NCBI GenBank assembly: GCA_964585805.1
Contig: CAZPFE010000014.1
Location: 1-12,493 of the forward strand
Length of the DNA: 12,493 bases
Reading direction: 5' to 3'
Source: CAYLWZ01 sp964585805
GTDB taxonomy: Bacteria > Patescibacteriota > Minisyncoccia > Minisyncoccales > GWA2-38-27
Shown: positions 1-6,088 of the stretch, one piece after another
How positions within the stretch are numbered: position 1 is the first letter of the stretch
How the letters are laid out: each line of letters starts with the position of its first letter
The notes under the pieces: model-generated
Told to the model about the DNA's origin: nothing
Seen by the model: the letters and a program-made list of their open reading frames with translations, nothing else
Database searches by the model: none
Translations under genes and position numbers: made by a program

Positions 1-51
1 GAGAAAGAGAGTCCCCTCCAGAGGAGGGGGAGGAAAAAGGAGGGGGAGGGT
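1..51. repeat. GC-rich hairpin element A
   Basis: An arm at 12-19 (TCCCCTCC) pairs with 23-30 across the loop AGA, with one G-U pair at the base. A second copy of the AGGAGGGGGAGG word follows at 39-50. The same word and hairpin design recur at 7443-7568 and 9514-9556, so this is a dispersed intergenic element. It lies at the window edge and may continue outside. Confidence 0.6.
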
Positions 52-83
52 ATTTTGGATTTTGGTCATTTGAATTTATTTAC

Positions 84-148
84 CCCGTTAGAAATCTTTA
101 ACTTCTTTACGGGTTTATCCCGTTAGAAATCCTTGACTTCTTTACGGG
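84..148. repeat. Two tandem 30-bp stem-loop repeats
   Basis: Copy 1 (84-113) and copy 2 (119-148) both begin CCCGTTAGAAATC and end ACTTCTTTACGGG, with a 5-bp gap. They differ at only two positions, both in the middle. Each can fold: CCCGT pairs with ACGGG and AGAA with TTCT, leaving a 9-nt loop that holds both substitutions. Downstream, 152-160 (AAGGATTTC) is the exact complement of GAAATCCTT at 125-133 in copy 2, giving an alternative pairing. Function unknown; two units are too few for a CRISPR call. Confidence 0.6.
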
Positions 149-266
149 GTGAAGGATTTCGGATTTTTATATTTATTAGATTTGACATTTGACATATAGA
201 TTTGACATTTAACATTTGAGATTTGAGATAAAATTGCTTTTCGCTTTGAGTTTTGCACTTATCTTT
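149..266. other. Low-complexity spacer after htpX
   Basis: No gene is seen. From 178 to about 228 the words GATTTGACATTT, GACATTTAACATTT and GAGATTTGAG form degenerate direct repeats. No hairpin plus T-tract terminator for htpX is visible. Confidence 0.5.
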
Positions 267-1175
267 TTATACTTCCATTTCTCTTAACGCTTTTATTCTT
301 TCCTCAATCGGTGGATGAGTTGAAAATAACTTGGTAAGCCAACTTTTAGTTTGTTTGCCTTTAAAAGGTGAAGCAATATAAAGATGAGCAGTGGAATTAT
401 TAGCAACTTTCATAGGCGTCTGGTCTTGAGAAATTTTTTCCAAAGCTCTTGCTAAACCTTCGGGATATCTTGTCAAAAGAGCACCAGAAGCATCTGCTAA
501 AAATTCTCTTTTCCGAGAAATAGCCAGCTTAATAAGAGTAGCAACCAGTGGCGCTAAAATTAACAAAATTAAAGAAAAAAGCAATAAAATTAAACCTCCT
601 TGTTCATTATTCTCATCATCTCTTGTTTCAAATCCTCTATAAAAGTTTATTCTAAACAAAAAATCAACCAAAACAGAAACTATTCCAACTAAAACCACTA
701 TAACCGTTGATAATAAAATATCCTTATTTTTAATATGAGAAATTTCATGAGCAAGAACTCCTTCTAACTCAACTCTTTCTAATTTATCAATAAGTCCTTG
801 AGTAATAGCAATTGCCGCATGCTGATTATCTCTTCCTGTAGCAAAAGCGTTCGGTTGGTCTTCGGGAATAATATAAATTTTGGAAACCGGTATACCAGCA
901 GTAATGCAAAGATTTTCAACTAAACGATAAATTTCAGGATTATCTTCCTTTTTAATTCTCTTAGCTCTATTCATTGCTAAAACTATTTTATCAGAATACC
1001 AATAACTAAAAAAACTTGCTAAAATACTATAAATAACTGCTATCCAAAAAACAATATAACTACCAACTAAACGAGAAATAAACCAGCCAAGAAGAATAAC
1101 AAAAATAAAAAATCCGGTTAAATAAAACCATGTTTTCCGAACATTAGATTCTGCCTGAGTATATAAAGTAGACAT
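267..1175 (-). CDS. htpX: HtpX-type membrane zinc metalloprotease (M48)
   Basis: Family role: integral-membrane zinc endopeptidase that degrades damaged membrane proteins on the cytoplasmic side. Seen: two N-terminal hydrophobic segments (about residues 16-58), the zinc motif HEISH (143-147), two more hydrophobic segments (about 154-175 and 193-219), then EFLAD whose Glu (about 224) is the expected third zinc ligand, and a typical C-terminal HPPIEERIKAL. Length is 302 aa, normal for the family. I start at the ATG at 1175 (MSTLYTQ, a common HtpX beginning) rather than the TTG at 1193, which would overlap the upstream gene by 14 bp. The gap to the upstream hepT stop is then 4 bp, so it is probably cotranscribed with lemA and the toxin-antitoxin pair. 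No Shine-Dalgarno site is visible. Confidence 0.95.
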   Translation of the reverse strand: MSTLYTQAESNVRKTWFYLTGFFIFVILLGWFISRLVGSYIVFWIAVIYSILASFFSYWYSDKIVLAMNRAKRIKKEDNPEIYRLVENLCITAGIPVSKIYIIPEDQPNAFATGRDNQHAAIAITQGLIDKLERVELEGVLAHEISHIKNKDILLSTVIVVLVGIVSVLVDFLFRINFYRGFETRDDENNEQGGLILLLFSLILLILAPLVATLIKLAISRKREFLADASGALLTRYPEGLARALEKISQDQTPMKVANNSTAHLYIASPFKGKQTKSWLTKLFSTHPPIEERIKALREMEV

Positions 1176-1179
1176 ATTT

Positions 1180-1569
1180 TTAGTATTTTTCAATTTTTTT
1201 CTGTAAGGATTGAAATAACTTTAACATTTCAGGCAATTTTTCATAAAACTCATCGGCAAATTTTTCATTATAAGTATGAATTGCTTCATTTCTTAAATCA
1301 GTCATTTTTATCCAAAGATTATCATAATCAATAATACCTTGACGATACGCTTCTCTAAAACAATCTTTTGGCGAAAAACATTTAATACCTTTTTCTTCTT
1401 CTAAAAACGCTTTGACAAGTTTCCAAGATAAATCAAAAGCAAGTTCAAATCTTTTAATTGCTGAATCGCGATTTATATCATTTTTTTCTTTTGCTAAAAC
1501 TTCTTCAAAACGTCTAATAATCTGAGTGTATTGTTTTTTTATTGCTTTAAATTTCGTCATAAAACTCAT
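1180..1569 (-). CDS. hepT: HepT-like HEPN toxin (nucleotidyltransferase substrate-binding protein)
   Basis: A 129-aa, largely helical protein of the HI0074/HEPN family. The N-terminal half carries the family signature RDSAIKRFELAFDLSWKLVK (about residues 34-53). The HEPN RNase motif RX4HXY is intact: R93, H98, Y100 (RNEAIHTY). In studied HepT/MntA systems HepT is an RNase toxin and the partner nucleotidyltransferase AMPylates the Tyr of this motif to silence it. The partner gene lies immediately upstream, with 5 bp between its stop and this start. A second in-frame ATG at 1560 (MTKFKAIKK) is equally possible; neither has a Shine-Dalgarno site. The family assignment is strong. Toxicity is inferred from the motif and the pairing, since some members of this family have no shown toxin activity. 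Confidence 0.9.
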   Translation of the reverse strand: MSFMTKFKAIKKQYTQIIRRFEEVLAKEKNDINRDSAIKRFELAFDLSWKLVKAFLEEEKGIKCFSPKDCFREAYRQGIIDYDNLWIKMTDLRNEAIHTYNEKFADEFYEKLPEMLKLFQSLQKKIEKY

Positions 1570-1574
1570 TTTAT

Positions 1575-1886
1575 TTATTCTTTTATCGGCTCAATATATT
1601 TTTTAGCAACTTTATAAAAATCTTCAGAGACATTATTAAAATCAACAATATCAATTTGATAAAGAACTGGTAAATTAGAAATTTCCTCTTTAATCTTTGC
1701 CATAATTTCAATAGGAATAGGTTTTGCTCCTTCAATCCCAATATCAATATCTGAACGTGGAGAATTATTCTTTCTTACTCTTGAACCAAAAAAGAAAACT
1801 TTATATTCATTTAAATTTAAGTATTTGCCGATAATTCTAAGAATATCTTTTTTCAAGTTTTCTTCAGAATAATGGATTATTTCCAT
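1575..1886 (-). CDS. mntA: MntA-like minimal nucleotidyltransferase (antitoxin)
   Basis: A 103-aa minimal nucleotidyltransferase. The catalytic motif GSX10DXD is complete: G34-S35, ten residues, D46-I47-D48 in the stretch FFFGSRVRKNNSPRSDIDIG. A third acidic residue, probably D79 in QIDIVDF, completes the expected metal site. In characterised MntA/HepT pairs this enzyme transfers AMP to the HepT tyrosine and so acts as antitoxin. I start at the ATG at 1886 (MEIIHYSEEN); a TTG at 1892 would add two residues. No Shine-Dalgarno site. The gene sits 57 bp after the lemA stop and 5 bp before hepT, so it likely depends on lemA transcription, though a weak own promoter in the AT-rich gap cannot be excluded. 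Confidence 0.9.
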   Translation of the reverse strand: MEIIHYSEENLKKDILRIIGKYLNLNEYKVFFFGSRVRKNNSPRSDIDIGIEGAKPIPIEIMAKIKEEISNLPVLYQIDIVDFNNVSEDFYKVAKKYIEPIKE

Positions 1887-1943
1887 ATTCAAAAAACAAA
1901 ATAAAATTCAACAATGAATAACCTTAATATTACGCTTTCTTTA

Positions 1944-2492
1944 TTAAAACTTTACCTGAGGCATTTTTTTCTCTGTTAACTCCTCTATTTCAAATAAATC
2001 CATTTTTTTAAAGCCAAAAATTTTAGCTACAATATTTGCCGGAAAACTTTCAATCTTGGTATTAAGATCTCTAACATTGGCGTTATAAAACCTTCTTGCT
2101 GCTTGGATTTTATCCTCTGTATCTCGCAACTCTTCCTGAAGCTTTAAAAAATTTGCTGAAGCCTTTAAATCAGGATAATTTTCAGCAACCGCAAACAAAC
2201 TTTTTAAAGTATTTGACAGCATATTTTCCGCTTTTTCCTTTTCTTTAGTTGTCTGCGCCCCTATTGCCTTTGTTCTTGCTTCAGTAATTTTTTCAAAAAC
2301 TTCTCTTTCATGGGCAGCGTATCCTTTAACTGTTTCCACTAAATTAGGAATTAAATTATACCTTCTCTTTAATTGGACATCTATATCCGCCCAAGCTTCT
2401 TTTGCTCTATTCTTTAAAACAACCAAACGATTATAACTAAAAATCAACCAAAAAAGTATCAAACCTAAAATAATTAACACATAAATTTCCAT
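1944..2492 (-). CDS. lemA: LemA family membrane protein
   Basis: A 182-aa protein of normal LemA length. One N-terminal membrane segment (about residues 3-20, IYVLIILGLILFWLIFSY) is followed by the most conserved LemA stretch: the positions around YNRLVVLKNRAKEAW, then DIDVQLKRRYNLIPNLVETVKGYA (about 41-64), and long amphipathic helices to the C terminus (YPDLKASANFLKLQEEL; FPANIVAKIFGF). The biochemical role of LemA is not settled; it is often encoded next to HtpX, as here except for the intervening toxin-antitoxin pair. The ATG at 2492 has AGGAA close upstream (spacing about 4), one of the few plausible ribosome sites in the window. It is probably the first gene of a lemA-mntA-hepT-htpX unit. 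Confidence 0.93.
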   Translation of the reverse strand: MEIYVLIILGLILFWLIFSYNRLVVLKNRAKEAWADIDVQLKRRYNLIPNLVETVKGYAAHEREVFEKITEARTKAIGAQTTKEKEKAENMLSNTLKSLFAVAENYPDLKASANFLKLQEELRDTEDKIQAARRFYNANVRDLNTKIESFPANIVAKIFGFKKMDLFEIEELTEKKMPQVKF

Positions 2493-2690
2493 ATTTCCTA
2501 TAAAATTTTTATTTATTTTTATTTATTTTTATTTATGATTATTGCTAACTACTCTAACAACAACTTAATCATTTTCCCCTTTATCTTCTCCCTCTTCAGG
2601 AAGGAAGAAAATATAGGTAAAACAGAAAAAGAAAAATTTATTGTCAAAGTGATTACATATCTCTTATAAAATATTATAAATGATTTTTTT
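2493..2690. other. lemA upstream spacer
   Basis: No gene is seen. 2507-2536 is a tandem repeat of the 10-bp word ATTTATTTTT (nearly three copies). The rest is AT-rich and holds the candidate lemA promoter at its far end. Confidence 0.5.
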
Positions 2691-2700
2691 TAAAAAACAA
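2673..2700 (-). promoter_or_regulatory. Candidate sigma70-type promoter for lemA
   Basis: On the minus strand TTGTTT (2695-2700) and a perfect TATAAT (2673-2678) are separated by 16 bp. The -35 word lies in the T-tract of the preceding terminator. It would give a leader of about 170 nt for lemA. A TTGACA at 2641-2646 has no good -10 at normal spacing. Confidence 0.45.
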
Positions 2701-2726
2701 CACCAACCCTTTTTCTGGATTGGTGA
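2691..2726 (-). terminator. Rho-independent terminator after the surface-protein operon
   Basis: On the minus strand CACCAATCC pairs with GGTTGGTG (one bulged A) around an A-rich loop, followed at once by TTGTTTTTT. It lies 29 bp past the stop of the last surface gene and ends the five-gene unit before lemA. Confidence 0.8.
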
Positions 2727-2754
2727 TAAAATATCTAACTCTTTATTATTCAAT

Positions 2755-3465
2755 TTAAAGAGAAATAAAATAAAGAAAGTTTATATAATTACTACTAGAA
2801 GAGGCTGACCAGCAAATCCTCCAAGATTCTCCTCTTCTTACCGGCATTGTAAAGGTCATATGATCCTTACTATCTCCTTCTGAGCCATTGATTTGGGCCC
2901 TTGTTTTCCATGAACCATTTTCTAAAATTTGACCTGAAATTGTATAGGAGTGTCCTCCTCCTTTTAAAACCACAAAACCATCTGCTGAAGCAACATGCAT
3001 ATAACCACACTTATTACTACTTCCTGCAATACTAACACTAGAAGTAATATAATCTTTTCTTTCTCCAAAACTACTCCCTCCTGAAGGCCATTTAACACGA
3101 CAATCATCACGAATACACAAACCTTGCCCTTTAACATAACCATTAACCTCTAACTTTCTAGTTGGATTTGTGATTCCTATTCCCACATTACCCTTATCCA
3201 CAATTAAACCATTTTCTGCTCCTCCAGTGTTAAGAATTAATCCTCCTGCTTTTTCTTGACCGTCTGGACCAACATTCAAAGGAGCGGGAACATTACCTCC
3301 TGGTGGTGATTGATCAGGAGGAATCCAGGCAATAACATAGAAACCTATTACAAAACAAAGAATCAAGATACTAAAAACTAATGAAACTGTTTTTGGTGAT
3401 AGCTGTTCGTTAAAAAATATTTTATTTTTAGAAAGTATTTTGTTTTTATTATTATCTATCTGCAT
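2755..3465 (-). CDS. Membrane-anchored fibre-like surface protein, copy B
   Basis: A 236-aa protein with a short polar N terminus, one membrane segment (about residues 27-48, VSLVFSILILCFVIGFYVIAW), a Pro/Gly linker (PPDQSPPGGNVPAPLNVG), then GNVGIGITNPTRKLEVNGYV (about 92-111), a motif common in phage tail-fibre-like and CPR surface proteins. CXXXXC (CIRDDC, about 117-122) follows, then a C-terminal half probably rich in beta strands. Predicted topology: N terminus in, bulk outside. It is a near duplicate of the gene at 4995-5738: 359 bp (3049-3407) and 113 bp (2815-2927) are identical, while residues about 140-156 and the C-terminal tail differ completely (here ITSSVSIAGSSNKCGYMH and ...CWSASSSSNYINFLYFISL). 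No Shine-Dalgarno site; 32 bp after the stop of the preceding gene; last gene of its unit. Exact function unknown; adhesin or appendage part is inference. Confidence 0.85.
   Translation of the reverse strand: MQIDNNKNKILSKNKIFFNEQLSPKTVSLVFSILILCFVIGFYVIAWIPPDQSPPGGNVPAPLNVGPDGQEKAGGLILNTGGAENGLIVDKGNVGIGITNPTRKLEVNGYVKGQGLCIRDDCRVKWPSGGSSFGERKDYITSSVSIAGSSNKCGYMHVASADGFVVLKGGGHSYTISGQILENGSWKTRAQINGSEGDSKDHMTFTMPVRRGESWRICWSASSSSNYINFLYFISL
2815..2927 (-). repeat. 113-bp direct repeat, copy B (C-terminal head)
   Basis: Identical to 5067-5179 (offset 2252; the 18-bp change from the other block reflects a length difference in the variable patch). A further 30 bp, 2966-2995, matches 5218-5247 exactly; the 38 bp between the two blocks differ at about 14 positions. 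Confidence 0.93.
3049..3407 (-). repeat. 359-bp direct repeat, copy B
   Basis: Matches 5319-5677 at every position with no gaps (offset 2270). It encodes the membrane segment, linker and GNVGIG region. The match stops sharply at both ends. The two copies have the same orientation and flank the GWISFN-repeat gene. Confidence 0.95.
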
Positions 3466-3497
3466 AATAATATATTTTTTTTATTTTTTTATACAAT

Positions 3498-4982
3498 TTA
3501 CCAAGGAATTATTTCTTTCCATTTAGGAAGGAAATAATTCACTTTAATTTCTATAGTATCTTCTGAAGTCCCTCCTGAACCAGTACATCTTAATGTATAA
3601 GTAATACTAGAGAAAGCATCTATATCCTCAGAACCATTAATTCCTGTCCATCCAGAAGGTGAAATAGTACACTCCTTTGCATTCTTTGAATTCCAACTAA
3701 TAGTTACCCTGTCGCCAAAATCAACCGATAAGGTACCGCCTAATATCTCTTGACCTACTGCATTTCCATCAGATGTAGAAGCCCAAATATCTGCTTCAGG
3801 TCTCGGCGCTGTAATATTAACAACTACACTATCTGATGTAGAACCTGCATCATTTAAACAAGTTAAAGTATAAGTATAAGTTTGAGGACCAAGTAAATTA
3901 AATATTGTTTCTGAACCATTCGCAGGTTTTCCACCTGACCAACTCCCAGACGCCTCACAAGAATCAGCATAACTAGAGGTCCACGATAAATTTACTGAAG
4001 AACCAGAAGTTTTCGTAATTGGGCCATCAGAATTATCTGCCTTAATATCAACCTTGGGAGGAGGATTTGTTACTGTAACTGTTGTCCTTGCCTCAGCAGT
4101 AGTTCCTCCTCTTTCTACTATAACTTTTGGATAATAAGTTCCTTTTTCATTATAAGTAGCCGAATAAACATTTGAAGAATCATTATTATGACTAGGACCA
4201 CATTCTTCCTCACAGTCACTTACTGTAGAACAATCATAATTACAATCTTCCCAAAAATAATAAGTGGTAGAACCACTAATAGTTCCTGAAACATCAGCTG
4301 TCAAAGTGGTGGTTAAAGGAAACTGACCACTACTAGGATCTGCTGAAAGAGACACAGAAAGAGTAAAGGGTTTTGTTTTTACCCTATAATCAGCACCTCC
4401 GCTTGCCCCAGAATCACTGCTATTAAAACTAATCCAGCCAACAACATCAGAACCCCAAGCCCAACCATGCCAACTTCCATCTGTATTAATCTGAGCAATT
4501 TGATCCGCTAGACAAATATCAGTATCACAAAACCTAATCCAACCATCCCAACCATCACCATATGCCAATGCTCTTCCCCAACCAGTCAATTGATGAGTAC
4601 TAAAATTATATTGAGCAATCGGTCCGCTATCTCCATTAAAAGGAGCAGTTGGCGGATTACCTGTATCCTCTCTATTAAAACTAATCCAGCCAATATTCTC
4701 AGACCAAGCGTAACCTGATAAATCTCCTGTCGTTGGATCAATGTTTACTCCGTAGTCAGTAATAGAACTTCCTATTGGACATTGAGGATAGTTCCCAGTG
4801 TCTGTTGTTCCATCTTCATTTGAATCACAATTTATAGAATTAAAACTAATCCACCCGATATTTTCCGACCAGGCGTAACCTGTAGTATTTCCGCTAGCCT
4901 GAACTTGAACACCTATCCCTGTCATTAAAAAAAATACAAATAAGAAAATAAATAAAAAAATATTATTTTTTTTCATAATCAT
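3498..4982 (-). CDS. Secreted surface protein with GWISFN repeats and PKD/Ig-like domains
   Basis: A 494-aa protein beginning with a signal peptide (KKNN, then a hydrophobic run, likely cleaved after VQA at about residue 29). Four repeats follow: YAWSENIGWISFN at about 36-48 and 91-103, a divergent DGWDGWIRF near 143-151, and WAWGSDVVGWISFN at about 174-187. Next come a PKD-like region (about 208-306, SLSADPSSGQFPLTTTLTAD) with a Cys-rich insert (about 247-261), and two Ig-like domains (about 309-391 and 396-483), each with an SW...C...YTLxC pattern. There is no C-terminal membrane segment or sorting signal, so it is either released or held by partners. A second ATG at 4976 is possible. AGG of the likely ribosome site (TTTTAGGTAAAT) overlaps the upstream stop codon, suggesting coupled translation. 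It lies between the two near-duplicate fibre-like genes. Binding target unknown. Confidence 0.88.
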   Translation of the reverse strand: MIMKKNNIFLFIFLFVFFLMTGIGVQVQASGNTTGYAWSENIGWISFNSINCDSNEDGTTDTGNYPQCPIGSSITDYGVNIDPTTGDLSGYAWSENIGWISFNREDTGNPPTAPFNGDSGPIAQYNFSTHQLTGWGRALAYGDGWDGWIRFCDTDICLADQIAQINTDGSWHGWAWGSDVVGWISFNSSDSGASGGADYRVKTKPFTLSVSLSADPSSGQFPLTTTLTADVSGTISGSTTYYFWEDCNYDCSTVSDCEEECGPSHNNDSSNVYSATYNEKGTYYPKVIVERGGTTAEARTTVTVTNPPPKVDIKADNSDGPITKTSGSSVNLSWTSSYADSCEASGSWSGGKPANGSETIFNLLGPQTYTYTLTCLNDAGSTSDSVVVNITAPRPEADIWASTSDGNAVGQEILGGTLSVDFGDRVTISWNSKNAKECTISPSGWTGINGSEDIDAFSSITYTLRCTGSGGTSEDTIEIKVNYFLPKWKEIIPW

Positions 4983-4994
4983 AAAATTATTTAC

Positions 4995-5738
4995 CTAAAA
5001 AGAAATAAGAGGGATAAAATACACATCATTTATATATTGAGTGTCTGTGGATTTAGTATAATAATGAATCCTCCAAGATTCTCCTCTTCTTACCGGCATT
5101 GTAAAGGTCATATGATCCTTACTATCTCCTTCTGAGCCATTGATTTGGGCCCTTGTTTTCCATGAACCATTTTCTAAAACCTGTCCTTCAATTGTATATG
5201 AACTCCCCCCTCCCCTCAAAACCACAAAACCATCTGCTGAAGCAACACGACGATAAGCATAACCATCCGCTGGGGTAAGAGTAGGATATCTGAATGTTGC
5301 TGCAAAACTCATCCCTCCATAATCTTTTCTTTCTCCAAAACTACTCCCTCCTGAAGGCCATTTAACACGACAATCATCACGAATACACAAACCTTGCCCT
5401 TTAACATAACCATTAACCTCTAACTTTCTAGTTGGATTTGTGATTCCTATTCCCACATTACCCTTATCCACAATTAAACCATTTTCTGCTCCTCCAGTGT
5501 TAAGAATTAATCCTCCTGCTTTTTCTTGACCGTCTGGACCAACATTCAAAGGAGCGGGAACATTACCTCCTGGTGGTGATTGATCAGGAGGAATCCAGGC
5601 AATAACATAGAAACCTATTACAAAACAAAGAATCAAGATACTAAAAACTAATGAAACTGTTTTTGGTGATAGCTGTTTGTTAAATTTATCAAAAAATACT
5701 TCTTTTTCTTCTTCTTTGTTTTTGTTGTTTGTCTGCAT
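4995..5738 (-). CDS. Membrane-anchored fibre-like surface protein, copy A
   Basis: A 247-aa paralogue of the 2755-3465 gene with the same plan: charged cytoplasmic start, one membrane segment (about residues 28-49), the PPGGNVPAPLNVG linker, GNVGIGITNPTRKLEVNGYV (about 93-112), CIRDDC, and a C-terminal head. Its variable parts are its own: the first 20 residues (rich in Lys/Glu), residues about 141-164 (GGMSFAATFRYPTLTPADGY...), and the tail after RRGESWRI (HYYTKSTDTQYINDVYFIPLISF). Shared blocks are identical even at silent positions (5319-5677 and 5067-5179), so the two copies duplicated recently or exchange sequence. It is 32 bp downstream of the SL(T/S)AP-repeat gene and 12 bp upstream of the GWISFN gene. 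No Shine-Dalgarno site. Likely extracellular; role unknown. Confidence 0.85.
   Translation of the reverse strand: MQTNNKNKEEEKEVFFDKFNKQLSPKTVSLVFSILILCFVIGFYVIAWIPPDQSPPGGNVPAPLNVGPDGQEKAGGLILNTGGAENGLIVDKGNVGIGITNPTRKLEVNGYVKGQGLCIRDDCRVKWPSGGSSFGERKDYGGMSFAATFRYPTLTPADGYAYRRVASADGFVVLRGGGSSYTIEGQVLENGSWKTRAQINGSEGDSKDHMTFTMPVRRGESWRIHYYTKSTDTQYINDVYFIPLISF
5067..5179 (-). repeat. 113-bp direct repeat, copy A (C-terminal head)
   Basis: Identical partner of 2815-2927. It encodes the conserved WKTRAQINGSEGDSKDHM...RRGESWRI region. Confidence 0.93.
5319..5677 (-). repeat. 359-bp direct repeat, copy A
   Basis: Identical partner of 3049-3407. Recombination between the two would remove 2270 bp, including the whole GWISFN-repeat gene, and leave one chimeric fibre-like gene. 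Confidence 0.95.
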
Positions 5739-5770
5739 ATGATTTATATTTGCTGTTATATACTAAATTT

Positions 5771-6079
5771 TTATTTAACAACAGGCGCAGATAAACTTTT
5801 TAGCACATCTTCTGAAACCTCGTTGGCTTCATTTTGAGATGCTGGAGATGAAAGGCTCTCTTTAACTTCCGGAGATAACTCCTCACCCTTTGACTGAGGG
5901 GCGGTCAAACTTTTCATAACTTCTTCTTTCTGAGACTGCTTTTTCTCTTCTCCAGGCAAACTCTTCTGAGAACTCTGTCTATTTTGAAAATAAACAATCA
6001 ATCCAATTATTAAAATTAATAAAATTAGAAAGACAAAAATAAAAAATAAAAATTTTTTTCTGGAACTATTTAACAACAT
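5771..6079 (-). CDS. Small single-pass membrane protein with SL(T/S)AP repeats
   Basis: A 102-aa protein: N-terminal basic patch, one very hydrophobic segment (about residues 10-31), then a polar, probably disordered tail. The tail carries three spaced copies of a short motif: EVMKSLTAP (53-61), EVKESLSSP (71-79) and DVLKSLSAP (91-99), about 18-20 residues apart and separated by Gln/Glu/Lys-rich linkers. Similar SL(T/S)AP repeats are, as far as I recall, seen in other CPR proteins, but I know of no function. The spacing and conservation suggest repeated docking sites for one partner. It begins 9 bp after the stop of the FtsA/PilM-like gene and is followed by the surface genes, so it could link cytoplasmic and outer parts. 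No Shine-Dalgarno site. Which side the tail faces is not certain; the KK before the segment favours the tail outside. Confidence 0.8.
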   Translation of the reverse strand: MLLNSSRKKFLFFIFVFLILLILIIGLIVYFQNRQSSQKSLPGEEKKQSQKEEVMKSLTAPQSKGEELSPEVKESLSSPASQNEANEVSEDVLKSLSAPVVK

Positions 6080-6088
6080 AGTAAATTT

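Noticed and set aside
84..148. CRISPR array
   Set aside because: Only two units with a 5-bp gap and no spacers of normal length; no cas genes nearby.
1176..1193. TTG start for htpX giving six extra residues
   Set aside because: It overlaps the upstream gene, and the ATG at 1175 gives the usual HtpX N terminus.
2755..5738. Type IV prepilins
   Set aside because: The N termini have a hydrophobic segment but no Gly followed by Phe/Met and Glu at +5 of a prepilin cleavage site, and the polar head before the segment is unlike class III signals.
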